This document shows positions 25,395 through 33,422 of a stretch of DNA of 64,000 nt, one piece after another. The DNA comes from JACOTK01 sp963743945. GTDB taxonomy: Bacteria > Actinomycetota > Acidimicrobiia > Acidimicrobiales > CADCSY01. The position numbers were made by a program, and so were the translations under genes. Positions within the stretch are counted from its first letter, which is position 1, and every line of letters starts with the position of its first letter. A model generated the notes under the pieces. That model made no database searches. It was not told where the DNA came from and was given only the letters and a program-made list of their open reading frames with translations. Location of the stretch: the NCBI GenBank assembly GCA_963743945.1, contig CAVURO010000008.1, positions 260,242 through 324,241 of the forward strand, read 5' to 3'.

Positions 25395-26351
25395 ATGTCA
25401 TTGGCTAAAATTTGGGTTTTCGCCGAGGATTCGGGCGACAAGCTCTCGACCGGAACGCTCGAGCTCGTCACCAAGGCCCGTTCACTGGGCGACAGCGTGG
25501 AGGTGTTCTACGCGGGGACCAATGCCGCGGGCGCAGCCGCCGAGCTGGGTCCTTTCGGTGTCGGCAAGCTGTACACGGTCGACGCGGCCGGTTCGCTGCT
25601 GGGTGTGCCGGTCGCATCGGCCATGGCGGCCCAGATCGAGAGTGGCAACACGCCCGATCTGATCATGTTCGCGACGTCGTACGACGGCCGTGACGTGCTG
25701 GGTCGTCTGTCGGTCAAGCTCGATCGCTCGGTGCTGACCAACAACATCGACATCAGCGCCGACGGCGACCAGGTCAAGGTCGACGAAGCGATCTTCGGTG
25801 GCGCCACGCTCGTGACCTCCACCTTCACGGCTGATGGTCCCCACCTCGTGAGCTTCCGGCCCAAGTCCTTCACCGCCGAGGCGGGCGGTTCGGCCACGTG
25901 TGAGGTCGTCGCTGCTGCGGTCGCCGAGGCGGGCAAGGCGAAGATCGTCGCTCGCCACGTCGAGGAACGTGAGGGTCCCGTGCTCGACGAGGCGGCCCTG
26001 GTCGTCTCGGGTGGGCGTGGTCTGGGCGATGCGGACAAGTACTCGATGATCGAGGACCTCGCCAAGCTGCTGAACGGCGCTCCGGGCGCCAGCCGCGCCA
26101 TCGTCGACGCGGGCTGGGTGCCCTACTCCTACCAGGTGGGACAAACCGGCAAGGTGGTCAAGCCCGACATCTACATCGCCGCGGGCATCTCCGGTGCGAC
26201 CCAGCACATGGTGGGCATGAAGGGCTCGAAGTCCATCATCGCGATCAACAAGGATGCCGAGGCGCCCATCTTCTCGATCGCCGATCTCGGCATCGTCGGT
26301 GATGTGCACAAGGTGCTGCCGCAACTCATCGACGCCATCAAGGGTCGCTGA
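25395..26351 (+). CDS. etfA: Electron transfer flavoprotein alpha subunit
   Basis: FAD-binding alpha subunit of ETF, 318 residues. The C-terminal domain shows VSGGRGLGD, VDAGWVPYSYQVGQTGKVVKPDIYIAAGISG, and the FAD loop GATQHMVGMKGSKSIIAINKD. ATG 25395 lies 9 nt after GGAGG; a nearer ATG at 25388 is out of frame. The gene ends just before a strong terminator, so etfBA is a closed two-gene operon. Confidence 0.96.
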   Translation: MSLAKIWVFAEDSGDKLSTGTLELVTKARSLGDSVEVFYAGTNAAGAAAELGPFGVGKLYTVDAAGSLLGVPVASAMAAQIESGNTPDLIMFATSYDGRDVLGRLSVKLDRSVLTNNIDISADGDQVKVDEAIFGGATLVTSTFTADGPHLVSFRPKSFTAEAGGSATCEVVAAAVAEAGKAKIVARHVEEREGPVLDEAALVVSGGRGLGDADKYSMIEDLAKLLNGAPGASRAIVDAGWVPYSYQVGQTGKVVKPDIYIAAGISGATQHMVGMKGSKSIIAINKDAEAPIFSIADLGIVGDVHKVLPQLIDAIKGR

Positions 26352-26374
26352 AACGCCACACTCGGCAAGGCCTT

Positions 26375-26410
26375 GACGACAGCCCCGGTCTCCTGACCGG
26401 GGCTGTCGTC
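26375..26410 (+). terminator. Rho-independent terminator of etfBA
   Basis: A perfect 16-bp stem (26375-26390 with 26395-26410), loop TCCT, followed by GTTTT. It starts 24 bp after the etfA stop. Confidence 0.95.
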
Positions 26411-26475
26411 GTTTTCCGACGCTCCGCTCCCGGGCACGCGCCGGCGCCAGGGTTGTGGATCTGCCCCGACGCTTC

Positions 26476-26497
26476 TAATATTGAGGATCATTCTCAA
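26476..26497 (+). promoter_or_regulatory. Zur-like box with adjacent -10 element upstream of znuA
   Basis: TTGAGGATCATTCTCAA (26481-26497) is a near-perfect palindrome with arms TTGAG/CTCAA and shares 11 of 15 positions with the actinobacterial Zur consensus TGAAAATGATTTTCA. TAATAT (26476-26481) abuts it and fits a -10 hexamer, so bound Zur would block the promoter. The only plausible start codon of znuA lies inside the box. Regulation by the zur gene of this operon is inferred. Confidence 0.7.
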
Positions 26498-27440
26498 AAG
26501 GCTCGGCTGTCTCCTCCTCCCCCTCGCTGTCATCGTCGCCGGCTGCGGCGACGATGGATCCGCGCGCGACGTCGGGTCGGGTGCCAGGGTCTCGGTGGTT
26601 GCGAGTGTGTTCCCGTTGGCAGAGGTGGCTCGGGCCGTCGGTTCCGAGCTGGTCGACGTGGTCGAGCTCGCATCACCGGGTGTCGAGCCGCACGATCTGG
26701 AGCTCACGACCGACCAGGTCGACGCCCTGTTGGACGCGGACCTCGTGTTGGCGGTGGGGAAGGGATTTCAGCCAGGCGTGGAGGAGGTGGCCGAGAGGCG
26801 CAGCGGCCCAACACGTCTCGTGCTGGAGATTCCCGATCCGGCGAGGGACGTCACGGCTCCCGGCGCAGGCGAGGGCGGGCCGGTCGACGGGCCAGGCGCC
26901 GGTTTGGCCGACGATCCGCACGTCTGGCTCGACCCCCGATACCTGGAATCCATCGTGGACGAGGTTGCCGCTGCCCTCAGCGCCATCGACCCCGACCACG
27001 AGGCCGACTACGGCAGGGGAGCGCGACGGATGGTCGACGATCTGCAGACGCTCGATGCCCTCTTCGCTCGCACCCTGGCGACGTGCGAACGGCACACGAT
27101 CGTGGTGGCCCACCAGGCGTTCGGGTGGTTGACGCGGCGATACGGGCTCACGCAGCTCTCCCTTGCGGGGCGCTCGCCCGAGCAGGAGCCCGATTCCCGC
27201 CACCTCGCCGATCTGGCGGATCGCATGAGGAGCGAGGGCATCACCACGGTCTTCACCGAGCCGGCGGCGCCCGAAGGCCTCGCCGAGACGCTCGCCCGTG
27301 AGGCCGGCGCGGAGGTGGCGATGCTCGACCCCCTGGAGGTGTCGACTGCCGATGACCATGACACCCACGCCGGCTATGGTTCGGTCATGAAGGCCAACCT
27401 CGCCGCGCTGAGCAGCGCCCTGGGGTGCCGAGCGCCATGA
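26481..27440 (+). CDS. znuA: Zinc ABC transporter substrate-binding lipoprotein ZnuA/AztC-like
   Basis: Cluster A-I metal-binding protein of 319 residues. RRL..LLLPLAVIVAGC gives a lipobox with C22 as the lipidated cysteine. Metal ligands expected of the family are seen as EPHDLELT, DDPHVWLDP, VVAHQAFGWL and a C-terminal acidic Asp. The acidic, His-poor loop around residues 125-145 replaces the long His-rich loop of other ZnuA proteins. Start TTG 26481 is uncertain because it overlaps the Zur box and lies at the -10 element; no better start is in frame before the signal peptide. Confidence 0.87.
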   Translation: MRIILKRLGCLLLPLAVIVAGCGDDGSARDVGSGARVSVVASVFPLAEVARAVGSELVDVVELASPGVEPHDLELTTDQVDALLDADLVLAVGKGFQPGVEEVAERRSGPTRLVLEIPDPARDVTAPGAGEGGPVDGPGAGLADDPHVWLDPRYLESIVDEVAAALSAIDPDHEADYGRGARRMVDDLQTLDALFARTLATCERHTIVVAHQAFGWLTRRYGLTQLSLAGRSPEQEPDSRHLADLADRMRSEGITTVFTEPAAPEGLAETLAREAGAEVAMLDPLEVSTADDHDTHAGYGSVMKANLAALSSALGCRAP

Positions 27441-28189
27441 CCGAACCGCTGCTGGTCTGTGAGCACGTCTCGTTCGCCTATCGCCACGAGTCGGTGCTCC
27501 GCGACGTGTCGCTGACCATCGGTCCCGGCGAGTTGGTGGCGCTGGTCGGCCCCAACGGCTCGGGCAAGTCGACGTTGTTGCGCATCGCCGTGGGCCTGCT
27601 CGAACCTCAGGAGGGCACGGCGAGACTCTTCGGCGAGGCCCCCGGACACCGGCGCACTCCCGGTCGGTTGGGCTACGTGCCCCAGCGTCCGAATCTCGGT
27701 GACGGGCCGGCGGCGACCGTTCGGGACATCGTCTCGTCCGGGCGTCTGACGAGAACGGGCTGGTGGCGACGAGGCGGGCCCGGCGATCGATCGGCGGTCC
27801 AGCACGCACTCGAGGCGGTGGGCCTGGTGGATCTTCGTGACGAGCGTTTGGGCCGCCTGTCCGGTGGCCAACAGCAGCGGGCCTTCATCGCTCGGGCCCT
27901 GGCGGGCGAGCCCGATCTGTTGGTGCTCGACGAGCCGGTGGCCGGGGTCGACGTCGAGTCCCAGGAGCGGTTTCGCACGACGCTGGTCGATCTGGTCCGG
28001 GAGCGGGGGGGGACGGTGCTCCTGGTCTCCCACGAGCTGAGCGCGGTCGCCGCAGACCTTGACCGCGTGATCGTCCTCAAGGAGCGCATTCGCTTCGACG
28101 GCCCTCCGGGGGGGTTGGCTGCCGACGAGGGGATTCATCTGGGTGTCCACGATGCGGACCTGCCGTTCTGGCTGGAGCGGATCATCTGA
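27437..28189 (+). CDS. znuC: Zinc ABC transporter ATP-binding protein
   Basis: ATPase of the zinc importer, 250 residues: Walker A GPNGSGKST, Q-loop PQRPNLGDG, signature LSGGQQQRAFIARAL, Walker B LLVLDEPVAGVD and switch H in VSHELSAVA. ATG 27437 overlaps the znuA stop (ATGA); a GTG at 27425 is a weaker option. The stop overlaps the znuB ATG by 1 nt. Confidence 0.93.
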   Translation: MTEPLLVCEHVSFAYRHESVLRDVSLTIGPGELVALVGPNGSGKSTLLRIAVGLLEPQEGTARLFGEAPGHRRTPGRLGYVPQRPNLGDGPAATVRDIVSSGRLTRTGWWRRGGPGDRSAVQHALEAVGLVDLRDERLGRLSGGQQQRAFIARALAGEPDLLVLDEPVAGVDVESQERFRTTLVDLVRERGGTVLLVSHELSAVAADLDRVIVLKERIRFDGPPGGLAADEGIHLGVHDADLPFWLERII

Positions 28190-29055
28190 TGCCGTGGCCA
28201 TTCGACCGTGAGTACATGCAACTTGCCCTCATCGCGGGCCTCGTGGTCGGTGCCTGTGCGCCCCTTGTCGGCACCTTCCTGGTGCAGCGCCGGATGTCGC
28301 TCATGGGCGACGGCATCGGCCACGTGGCCTTTGCGGGCGTCGCGGGTGGGCTGCTCGTCGGGACGAGTCCGACCTGGGCGGCCTTGGCGGTGGCCACGTT
28401 GGGCGCTCTGCTCGTCGAGCAGCTGCGCCGGCGCAGCGGCGCCCAGGGCGACGTCGCGCTGGCCGTCATGTTCTACGGGGGCATCGCCGCCGGCGTCGTG
28501 CTGATGGGTCGGTCGAGTGCCGGTTCGGCAAGTGTGCTGTCGTATCTCTTCGGCTCGATCCTCACCGTCGAGAGGAGTGAGGTGGCCATCGTGGCAGTCC
28601 TGGGTCTCGCGATCGTGGTGGTGGTCGCCGTCACCCATCGGGGCCTGTTCGCGATGGCCGTCGACGAGGAGTGGGCCAAGGTCGCCGGGTTGCCGGTCGC
28701 CCTGTTGGATACGGTGTTCGCCGTCCTGACCGCGGTGACCGTGGTGACGGCGATGCGTGTGGTCGGTGTCCTGCTCGTGGCCGCGCTCATGGTTCTTCCC
28801 GTCGCAGCCGCACAGGTTTCGGCAGGGTCGCAGCGGGCCATCCTGTTGGTGTCCTCGGGTATCGGCATGATCGCGGTGGTGGTCGGACTCGGCGTCGCCC
28901 GATGGCTGGGCCTCGCTCCCGGCGGCACGATCGTGTTGGTGGCGGTGGCGATCTTCGTCGCGGTGACGGCGATCGGGTGGTCCCGCTCGCCGCGCCACGA
29001 GCCCGAGCACGCCCACGGTGGCAACGCCCACCTGCACGGCGGACACGGGCACTGA
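28189..29055 (+). CDS. znuB: Zinc ABC transporter permease with His-rich tail
   Basis: ABC-3 family permease, 288 residues and about eight helices. MQLALIAGLVVGACAPLVGTFLVQRRMSLMGDGIGHVAFAG is the family N-terminal block. The last 19 residues carry seven histidines (HEPEHAHGGNAHLHGGHGH, 19 residues), an unusual cytoplasmic metal-binding tail that could buffer incoming zinc. Stop is followed 4 nt later by zur. Confidence 0.93.
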   Translation: MPWPFDREYMQLALIAGLVVGACAPLVGTFLVQRRMSLMGDGIGHVAFAGVAGGLLVGTSPTWAALAVATLGALLVEQLRRRSGAQGDVALAVMFYGGIAAGVVLMGRSSAGSASVLSYLFGSILTVERSEVAIVAVLGLAIVVVVAVTHRGLFAMAVDEEWAKVAGLPVALLDTVFAVLTAVTVVTAMRVVGVLLVAALMVLPVAAAQVSAGSQRAILLVSSGIGMIAVVVGLGVARWLGLAPGGTIVLVAVAIFVAVTAIGWSRSPRHEPEHAHGGNAHLHGGHGH

Positions 29056-29059
29056 GACG

Positions 29060-29515
29060 ATGTCCTCGCGCACCCGGGTACCCGACGAGCTTCACGAGAC
29101 GGTGGTGAGCCGTCTCGCTCGACTCGGACAGCGATACACGACGAACCGGAGATCCCTCGTCGCCATGCTCTGGGCGGAGGGCAGGCCGATGACGCTGCCC
29201 GAGATGCTCGAGGCGGATGCGGCACTGGCGCAGAGCTCGGCCTATCGAAACCTGGTGGTCCTGGAAGAGGCCCAGGTGCTCCACCGACTCGTGACCACCG
29301 GCCAGTTCGCCTGCTGGGAGTTGGCCGAGGATCTCACCGGGCACCATCACCACCACCTGATCTGTCGGTCCTGTGGGGTCGTGGAGGACTTCACCGCATC
29401 GCCTGATCTGGAGCGTCTGTTGGGCAAGGCGGTGGGCCAGGCCGGCAAAACGGCAGGCTTCGTCGCCGAGGACCACCGTCTCGATCTTCTCGGCACCTGC
29501 CACGACTGTCGCTGA
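29060..29515 (+). CDS. zur: Fur-family zinc regulator Zur
   Basis: Fur/Zur repressor of 151 residues. The N-terminal winged helix (about 12-85) has GQRYTTNRRSLVAML and the recognition helix AQSSAYRNLVVLEEAQVLHRL. Metal sites: HHHHHLICRSCGVVEDF and the C-terminal CHDCR, giving the two CxxC pairs of the structural zinc site. As last gene of znuACB it should close a feedback loop through the box at 26481. ATG 29060 is preferred; an upstream frame start lies inside znuB. Confidence 0.88.
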   Translation: MSSRTRVPDELHETVVSRLARLGQRYTTNRRSLVAMLWAEGRPMTLPEMLEADAALAQSSAYRNLVVLEEAQVLHRLVTTGQFACWELAEDLTGHHHHHLICRSCGVVEDFTASPDLERLLGKAVGQAGKTAGFVAEDHRLDLLGTCHDCR

Positions 29516-29616
29516 TCGCCGCCCGGTGTCAGCCCGTTCAGGCGCTGATCGACGGGTGTCAGCCGGTTCAGGCGTGATCGCCGGGTGGCGGCCGGGTCAG
29601 ACCTGATCGACGGCGG
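29514..29616. repeat. Degenerate ~29-bp tandem repeat after zur
   Basis: Units start GATCGCCG or GATCGACG at 29514, 29547, 29576 and 29605, with lengths 33, 29, 29 and a partial copy; the shared core is GTGTCAGCC-GTTCAGGCG. The array runs from the zur stop into the 3' end of the convergent gene. Confidence 0.6.
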
Positions 29617-30664
29617 AGAACGCCCAGGCGAGCCCCTCGGCGGGGTCCTCGACGGCAAGGTGCAGATGCCATCCAACCAGGGCATCCTCGGGGAGCCAGA
29701 GCGCCCAACGGAGCTCGTCGGCTGCCTCGCCGAGCTCGTCGGGTGACAGAGGTTCGTCGTCGGGAAGTCCGCTCAGCGCCCGCAAGGCCCACCACGCCCC
29801 GAAGCGCCCGAGCGCGCAGCCTCGTCGTCGTCCGTGCGCGCCGCCGCTCGCTCCGGCCCAGGCAAGGTGGCACAGGGCTTCGGCCGGGCTGACATCGGCC
29901 CACCGAACCGACCCCGGCGACGCGACGTCGGCCGGTTGGTGCGCTGAACCCAGAAGCGTGGCGACGGCTGTCTCCGCGTTGCCCTCGACCACCGTGAAGC
30001 CCGCCGCACCGTTCGACCCGACGATCCAGGGCTCGATGAGTGCCCGGAGTGCCGCTTCGGTGTCGTCGTCGACAAGGATCGAGCCCGCCTCGGCCAGGTG
30101 CAGGCCCTTCATCGGAGGCAGTGTCGGGCCGGGGTCCTCGAGGCGATCGGGGTGATAGACGGGCAGGCAGTACCGCGGTTCCCACGACTGGAGCCTGAGG
30201 GGAAGGTCGATCACGTGCACGCTCGCAAGCGCGTCGGCGCCGGGCTCGGTGTCGAGGGCCTCGCCACGCATCACCCGCTCATGGGTGAAGAGCGAGGCCG
30301 TCGGCCCGGGTTCGAGAAGCGGGGCGATCTCAGCCCATGCATGGGTCGATGCCGAGACCTCGGTGAGGGGCCCCCAGGCGAATCGTCCTCCGCCGGCGTC
30401 CATCGCCTCGGCGGCCCACCGTCCGGGCGCCTCCAGGGCGAGTCGGTACGACGCACGGTTGGCCGCAGGCCAGAGCTGATGTCCGGTCCGTTCGAAGGCT
30501 CCCTGGCACCGTCGTGCGAGCTCGGACAGCTCGTTCCACTCGTGGCCGTCACCGAGGCGATCAACCCAGCGCAGCAGCTCATCGAGGTCACCCACGGCGA
30601 TGGCCTGCTCCACCCCGGCGATGTCGGTCATGGGCAATGGCGAGGTCGGGCGAAGGGAGGTCAA
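29597..30664 (-). CDS. Conserved hypothetical protein of the SCO1664/DUF3090 cluster
   Basis: Protein of up to 355 residues without signal peptide or membrane segment; Trp- and Ala-rich helices (EWNELSELARRCQGAFERTGHQLWPAANRASYRLALEAPGRWAAEAM). I do not recognise a domain. It is encoded directly after the SCO1664-like kinase: TTG 30664 overlaps that gene's stop (TTGA), while ATG 30631 (MTDIAGVEQ) is an alternative giving 344 residues. In actinobacteria similar unknown proteins are found in this cluster, so a shared pathway is likely. Its 3' end lies in a repeat array convergent with zur. Confidence 0.72.
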   Translation of the reverse strand: MTSLRPTSPLPMTDIAGVEQAIAVGDLDELLRWVDRLGDGHEWNELSELARRCQGAFERTGHQLWPAANRASYRLALEAPGRWAAEAMDAGGGRFAWGPLTEVSASTHAWAEIAPLLEPGPTASLFTHERVMRGEALDTEPGADALASVHVIDLPLRLQSWEPRYCLPVYHPDRLEDPGPTLPPMKGLHLAEAGSILVDDDTEAALRALIEPWIVGSNGAAGFTVVEGNAETAVATLLGSAHQPADVASPGSVRWADVSPAEALCHLAWAGASGGAHGRRRGCALGRFGAWWALRALSGLPDDEPLSPDELGEAADELRWALWLPEDALVGWHLHLAVEDPAEGLAWAFSAVDQV

Positions 30665-31440
30665 ACGAGGGGCCAGGGGTAGCAGCGACCGCTGGGGTCG
30701 GCTTCGGGAAAGCCCGCGCGCTCAAGGAGATGCGTGCCGCGACGTCGTATGCCGTCGATCTCGTCGTGGGTCAGATAGGGGTCGAGGGGGCCCGGCAAGC
30801 CCTCGAGACAGCGCTCGATGTCCCCGAGGAGCCCGGATGGGATGGGCTCACCACCGAACTCCCAGATCACGGTGCGAATCTTGGGGTCCGGGTGGAAGCA
30901 CAGGCCGTTGTCGATCGCGTAGATGTGTTGATCACGGCCCAGGAGGCAGTGCCCGGACTTGCGATCGGTGTTGTTGATGAGCAGGTCGAAGGCACAGATG
31001 GTCCGCAGGGCCTCGTGGTAAACGGGATCCTCGTACAGGGTGAAGTAGTGCTGCTCGAAGTCGGCATCGACGAATCGCTGCACCGACCCCTCGCCGTGGG
31101 GTCCGTCCCGCAGGACGGTCTCGGGCACCAGGCTCCAGCCCAGCATGTCGGAGAGCTCCCAGGCGGCGACCTCCCGTCGGTAGAGGCCGTCGGGAAAGTC
31201 CCAGAGCGGCCGTTCGCCTCTGCCCGGCTTGTACACGCCGTGCATGCGTTCGAGGCCGACCGAGTCCCCGTCGGTGGATCCCCCTTGGGCCGATTCCCCG
31301 TCCGAACGAGCGAGCTCCACGAGGAACGTCGCGTTCGAGCTCCATGGCATACGTCCCTTGATCGTGATCTCGCCCGTCCTGAGGAAGCGCAGCAGGTCCG
31401 AGGAGCTCAGTGGGGCTTGTGCCCGTTGGTCTTGATGCAT
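30661..31440 (-). CDS. SCO1664-family protein, PI3/4-kinase-like fold
   Basis: Protein of 259 residues of the SCO1664 family, related to phosphatidylinositol 3/4-kinase-like folds. The core shows GVYKPGRGERPLWDFPDGLYRREVAAW, a catalytic-loop-like DLLINNTDRKSGHCLLG (D-x3-N-x-DR) and AIDNGLCFH in place of DFG. Substrate unknown; phosphotransfer is an inference. ATG 31440 overlaps DUF3090 by 34 nt, in line with coupled expression. The stop overlaps the next start. Confidence 0.85.
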   Translation of the reverse strand: MHQDQRAQAPLSSSDLLRFLRTGEITIKGRMPWSSNATFLVELARSDGESAQGGSTDGDSVGLERMHGVYKPGRGERPLWDFPDGLYRREVAAWELSDMLGWSLVPETVLRDGPHGEGSVQRFVDADFEQHYFTLYEDPVYHEALRTICAFDLLINNTDRKSGHCLLGRDQHIYAIDNGLCFHPDPKIRTVIWEFGGEPIPSGLLGDIERCLEGLPGPLDPYLTHDEIDGIRRRGTHLLERAGFPEADPSGRCYPWPLV

Positions 31441-31982
31441 ACGTGTCCCTCGGGGTCCATGGGGCGTCCGCACAACATGCACGACGGCCTGCCCGCTGAA
31501 ACGGTCGGACCGGCCTGGCGAATGAACGCAGCGACCTGAGCGGGGGTGAGGCGAAACGAGGCGGTCGCCCCCTCGATGACGGTGTCGGGGTCGAGCGGCC
31601 CTCCCTGATCGAGCGCTCCTCCCGGGTCGAGATCGTCCTGATCGAGATCGTCCTGATCGAGCGCCGCCATCTCCCGGGCGACGATGATGACCCGTTGGGT
31701 GGCCTCGTCGTAGGCCACACCGATCTGGCCGACCACCCATTCGGCGACGGCCGGCTCGATGAGGTCGATGTTCGCCGGGATCTCCTGATCCGCAGGGCCC
31801 GGAAGGTCGGCGAGCAGGGCGGTCAGGTAGTCGGCAAGCGTTGCCACCTGGAGCTTCTCGAGACGCAGGGTGAAGACCTGGCTGCCGGCGACGGCCTGGA
31901 GATAGAAGACGCGGGAGCCCGGTTCGCCGACGGCGCCGGTGATGAACTGGTCCAGATCGGGCAGGTCGAACGAGGTGCTCAT
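31407..31982 (-). CDS. DUF3090 protein
   Basis: Actinobacterial DUF3090 family, 191 residues. Conserved blocks are GEPGSRVFYLQAVAGSQVFTLRLEKLQV and the C-terminal zinc-finger-like CMLCGRPMDPEGHVCIKTNG. Residues near 125-140 include an in-frame 15-bp duplication giving DQDDLDQDDLD. Function unknown, but the family is nearly always next to the SCO1664 kinase-like protein and an MSMEG_4193-type phosphatase, as here. ATG 31982 overlaps the phosphatase stop (ATGA). Confidence 0.88.
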   Translation of the reverse strand: MSTSFDLPDLDQFITGAVGEPGSRVFYLQAVAGSQVFTLRLEKLQVATLADYLTALLADLPGPADQEIPANIDLIEPAVAEWVVGQIGVAYDEATQRVIIVAREMAALDQDDLDQDDLDPGGALDQGGPLDPDTVIEGATASFRLTPAQVAAFIRQAGPTVSAGRPSCMLCGRPMDPEGHVCIKTNGHKPH

Positions 31983-32593
31983 GACGGGCGCAGGCCCGAC
32001 AACGGTCCGGTGAGGGAGTTCACCGTCAGCACGGTCGGGCCGTGGCCGGCCAGGCTGATCGCCGTGACCGAGCACGGGGAGATGACGATGCGTTGAAAGA
32101 GGTCGAGGTGGGTTCCCAGTGCGTGGGCCACCGCCGCCTTGATGGGGTCGGCGTGGGATACGGCGATCACGACGCCGCCCCGGTGCCGTTCGGCGAGCTT
32201 GGCCAGCGCGGCCGTGATGCGGGTCTGCATCTCGGTGAAGGACTCACCACCCGGGAAGCGGAACCCACTCGGGTGACGCTGCACCCTCGTCCAATCGGGA
32301 AGCTTCATCAGCTTCTTCAACGGCTCCCCCGTCCAGTCACCGAAATCGCACTCGATGAGACCGCGCTCGATGACGACCCTGGTGGCGACCGCCTTGCCGA
32401 TCGGCTTTGCCGTCTCCCGGGTGCGCTCCAGGGGCGAGGCATAGACCGCGGCGATGCGTTCGAGGTCGGCGAGGCGATCGGCGACCGCCTGCGCCTGGGC
32501 CAGGCCCTCGTCACCGAGATGGAGACCGGGGGCTCGTCCCGGAAGGGTTGTGCCGGTGGTCGGGGTGACGCCGTGGCGCACGAGCAGCACCAA
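31979..32593 (-). CDS. MSMEG_4193-family histidine phosphatase
   Basis: Histidine phosphatase of 204 residues: LLVRHGVTPTTGTTLPGRAPG (RHG box), ASPLERTRETA, LIECDFGDWTGEPLKKL and IAVSHADPIKAAV. This is the MSMEG_4193 type fixed in the SCO1664/DUF3090 cluster; natural substrate unknown. The start is TTG 32593 or GTG 32590; no ATG is available. It heads the leftward operon and is divergent from the uracil-DNA glycosylase gene with about 50 bp between. Confidence 0.86.
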   Translation of the reverse strand: MVLLVRHGVTPTTGTTLPGRAPGLHLGDEGLAQAQAVADRLADLERIAAVYASPLERTRETAKPIGKAVATRVVIERGLIECDFGDWTGEPLKKLMKLPDWTRVQRHPSGFRFPGGESFTEMQTRITAALAKLAERHRGGVVIAVSHADPIKAAVAHALGTHLDLFQRIVISPCSVTAISLAGHGPTVLTVNSLTGPLSGLRPS

Positions 32594-32645
32594 GGTGCTC
32601 GGCTCGGGGGCTGCGGGCTTTCGGGAACGTGCAGATGGGGTCGCG

Positions 32646-33332
32646 ATGATGCCAACCTACCGTGTGGCACGACGCGAGCTTCAACAGGTGCATGACGAGG
32701 TCGTTTCCTGTCGGGCCTGTCCCCGACTCGTGACCTGGCGTGAACAGGTCGCCGCGGAGCGTCGTGCCGCGTACGCGAACGAGACGTACTGGGGCCGGCC
32801 GGTGCCAGGCTTCGGTGACCCTTCGGCGTCGTTGCTCGTGGTGGGCCTTGCTCCGGCGGCGCACGGGGGCAATCGGACGGGGCGTATCTTCACCGGCGAC
32901 CGATCGGGGGACTGGCTCTTTCGGGCCATGTGGCGTGCCGGCTTCGCGAATCAGCCCACGAGCGTCGATCGAGACGACGGCCTGGTCCTGAAGGACGCCT
33001 ATGTGTGTGCTGCGGTGCGCTGCGCTCCGCCCGCGAACAAGCCCACATCCACCGAGTTGGCCACGTGCCTGGCCTATCTCGAACGCGAGTGGGCGGCGCT
33101 CGATCGGGTGCACGTCGTGGTGGTGCTGGGGGCCTTCGCCCACCGGGCGCTGACCTCCATGCTGGGGCTGAGCCCGCGACCCGCCTTCGGTCACGGCGTG
33201 GAGATCGGGGTGGCCGACGGACGGGTGCTGATCTGCTCGTATCACCCGAGCCAACAGAACACCTTCACGGGCAGGCTCACCGAGCCCATGTTCGACGCGG
33301 TCTTCGCCCGTGCCCGTGCGCTCGTCACCTGA
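32646..33332 (+). CDS. udgB: Family 5 uracil-DNA glycosylase (UDGb)
   Basis: Fe-S uracil-DNA glycosylase of 228 residues that removes uracil and other deaminated bases. CRACPRLVTWREQVA supplies two cluster cysteines; VVGLAPAAHGGNRTGRIFTG followed by DRSGDWLF is motif 1 of family 5 (Ala instead of the catalytic Asp of other families); RCAPPANKPT and the C-terminal CSYHPSQQNTFTG loop complete the signature. ATG 32646 chosen; a second ATG follows at once at 32649. Its stop begins a 17-bp tandem repeat. Confidence 0.93.
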   Translation: MMPTYRVARRELQQVHDEVVSCRACPRLVTWREQVAAERRAAYANETYWGRPVPGFGDPSASLLVVGLAPAAHGGNRTGRIFTGDRSGDWLFRAMWRAGFANQPTSVDRDDGLVLKDAYVCAAVRCAPPANKPTSTELATCLAYLEREWAALDRVHVVVVLGAFAHRALTSMLGLSPRPAFGHGVEIGVADGRVLICSYHPSQQNTFTGRLTEPMFDAVFARARALVT

Positions 33333-33380
33333 GGGGATCGGTCATCTGAGGAGATCGGTCATCTGAGGAGATCGGTCGCC
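33330..33380 (+). repeat. 17-bp tandem repeat starting at the udgB stop codon
   Basis: TGAGGGGATCGGTCATC, TGAGGAGATCGGTCATC and TGAGGAGATCGGTCGCC (33330-33346, 33347-33363, 33364-33380). The first TGA is the udgB stop; with a 17-nt period the three TGAs stop all three frames. Confidence 0.9.
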
Positions 33381-33422
33381 GGGGGCACCGCCTGGCGCCC
33401 GGGGCGCGGTTCGCCCGCCGAC

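Noticed and set aside
31441..31740. N-terminal extension of the SCO1664-like protein
   Set aside because: Sequence is the DUF3090 gene read in another frame.
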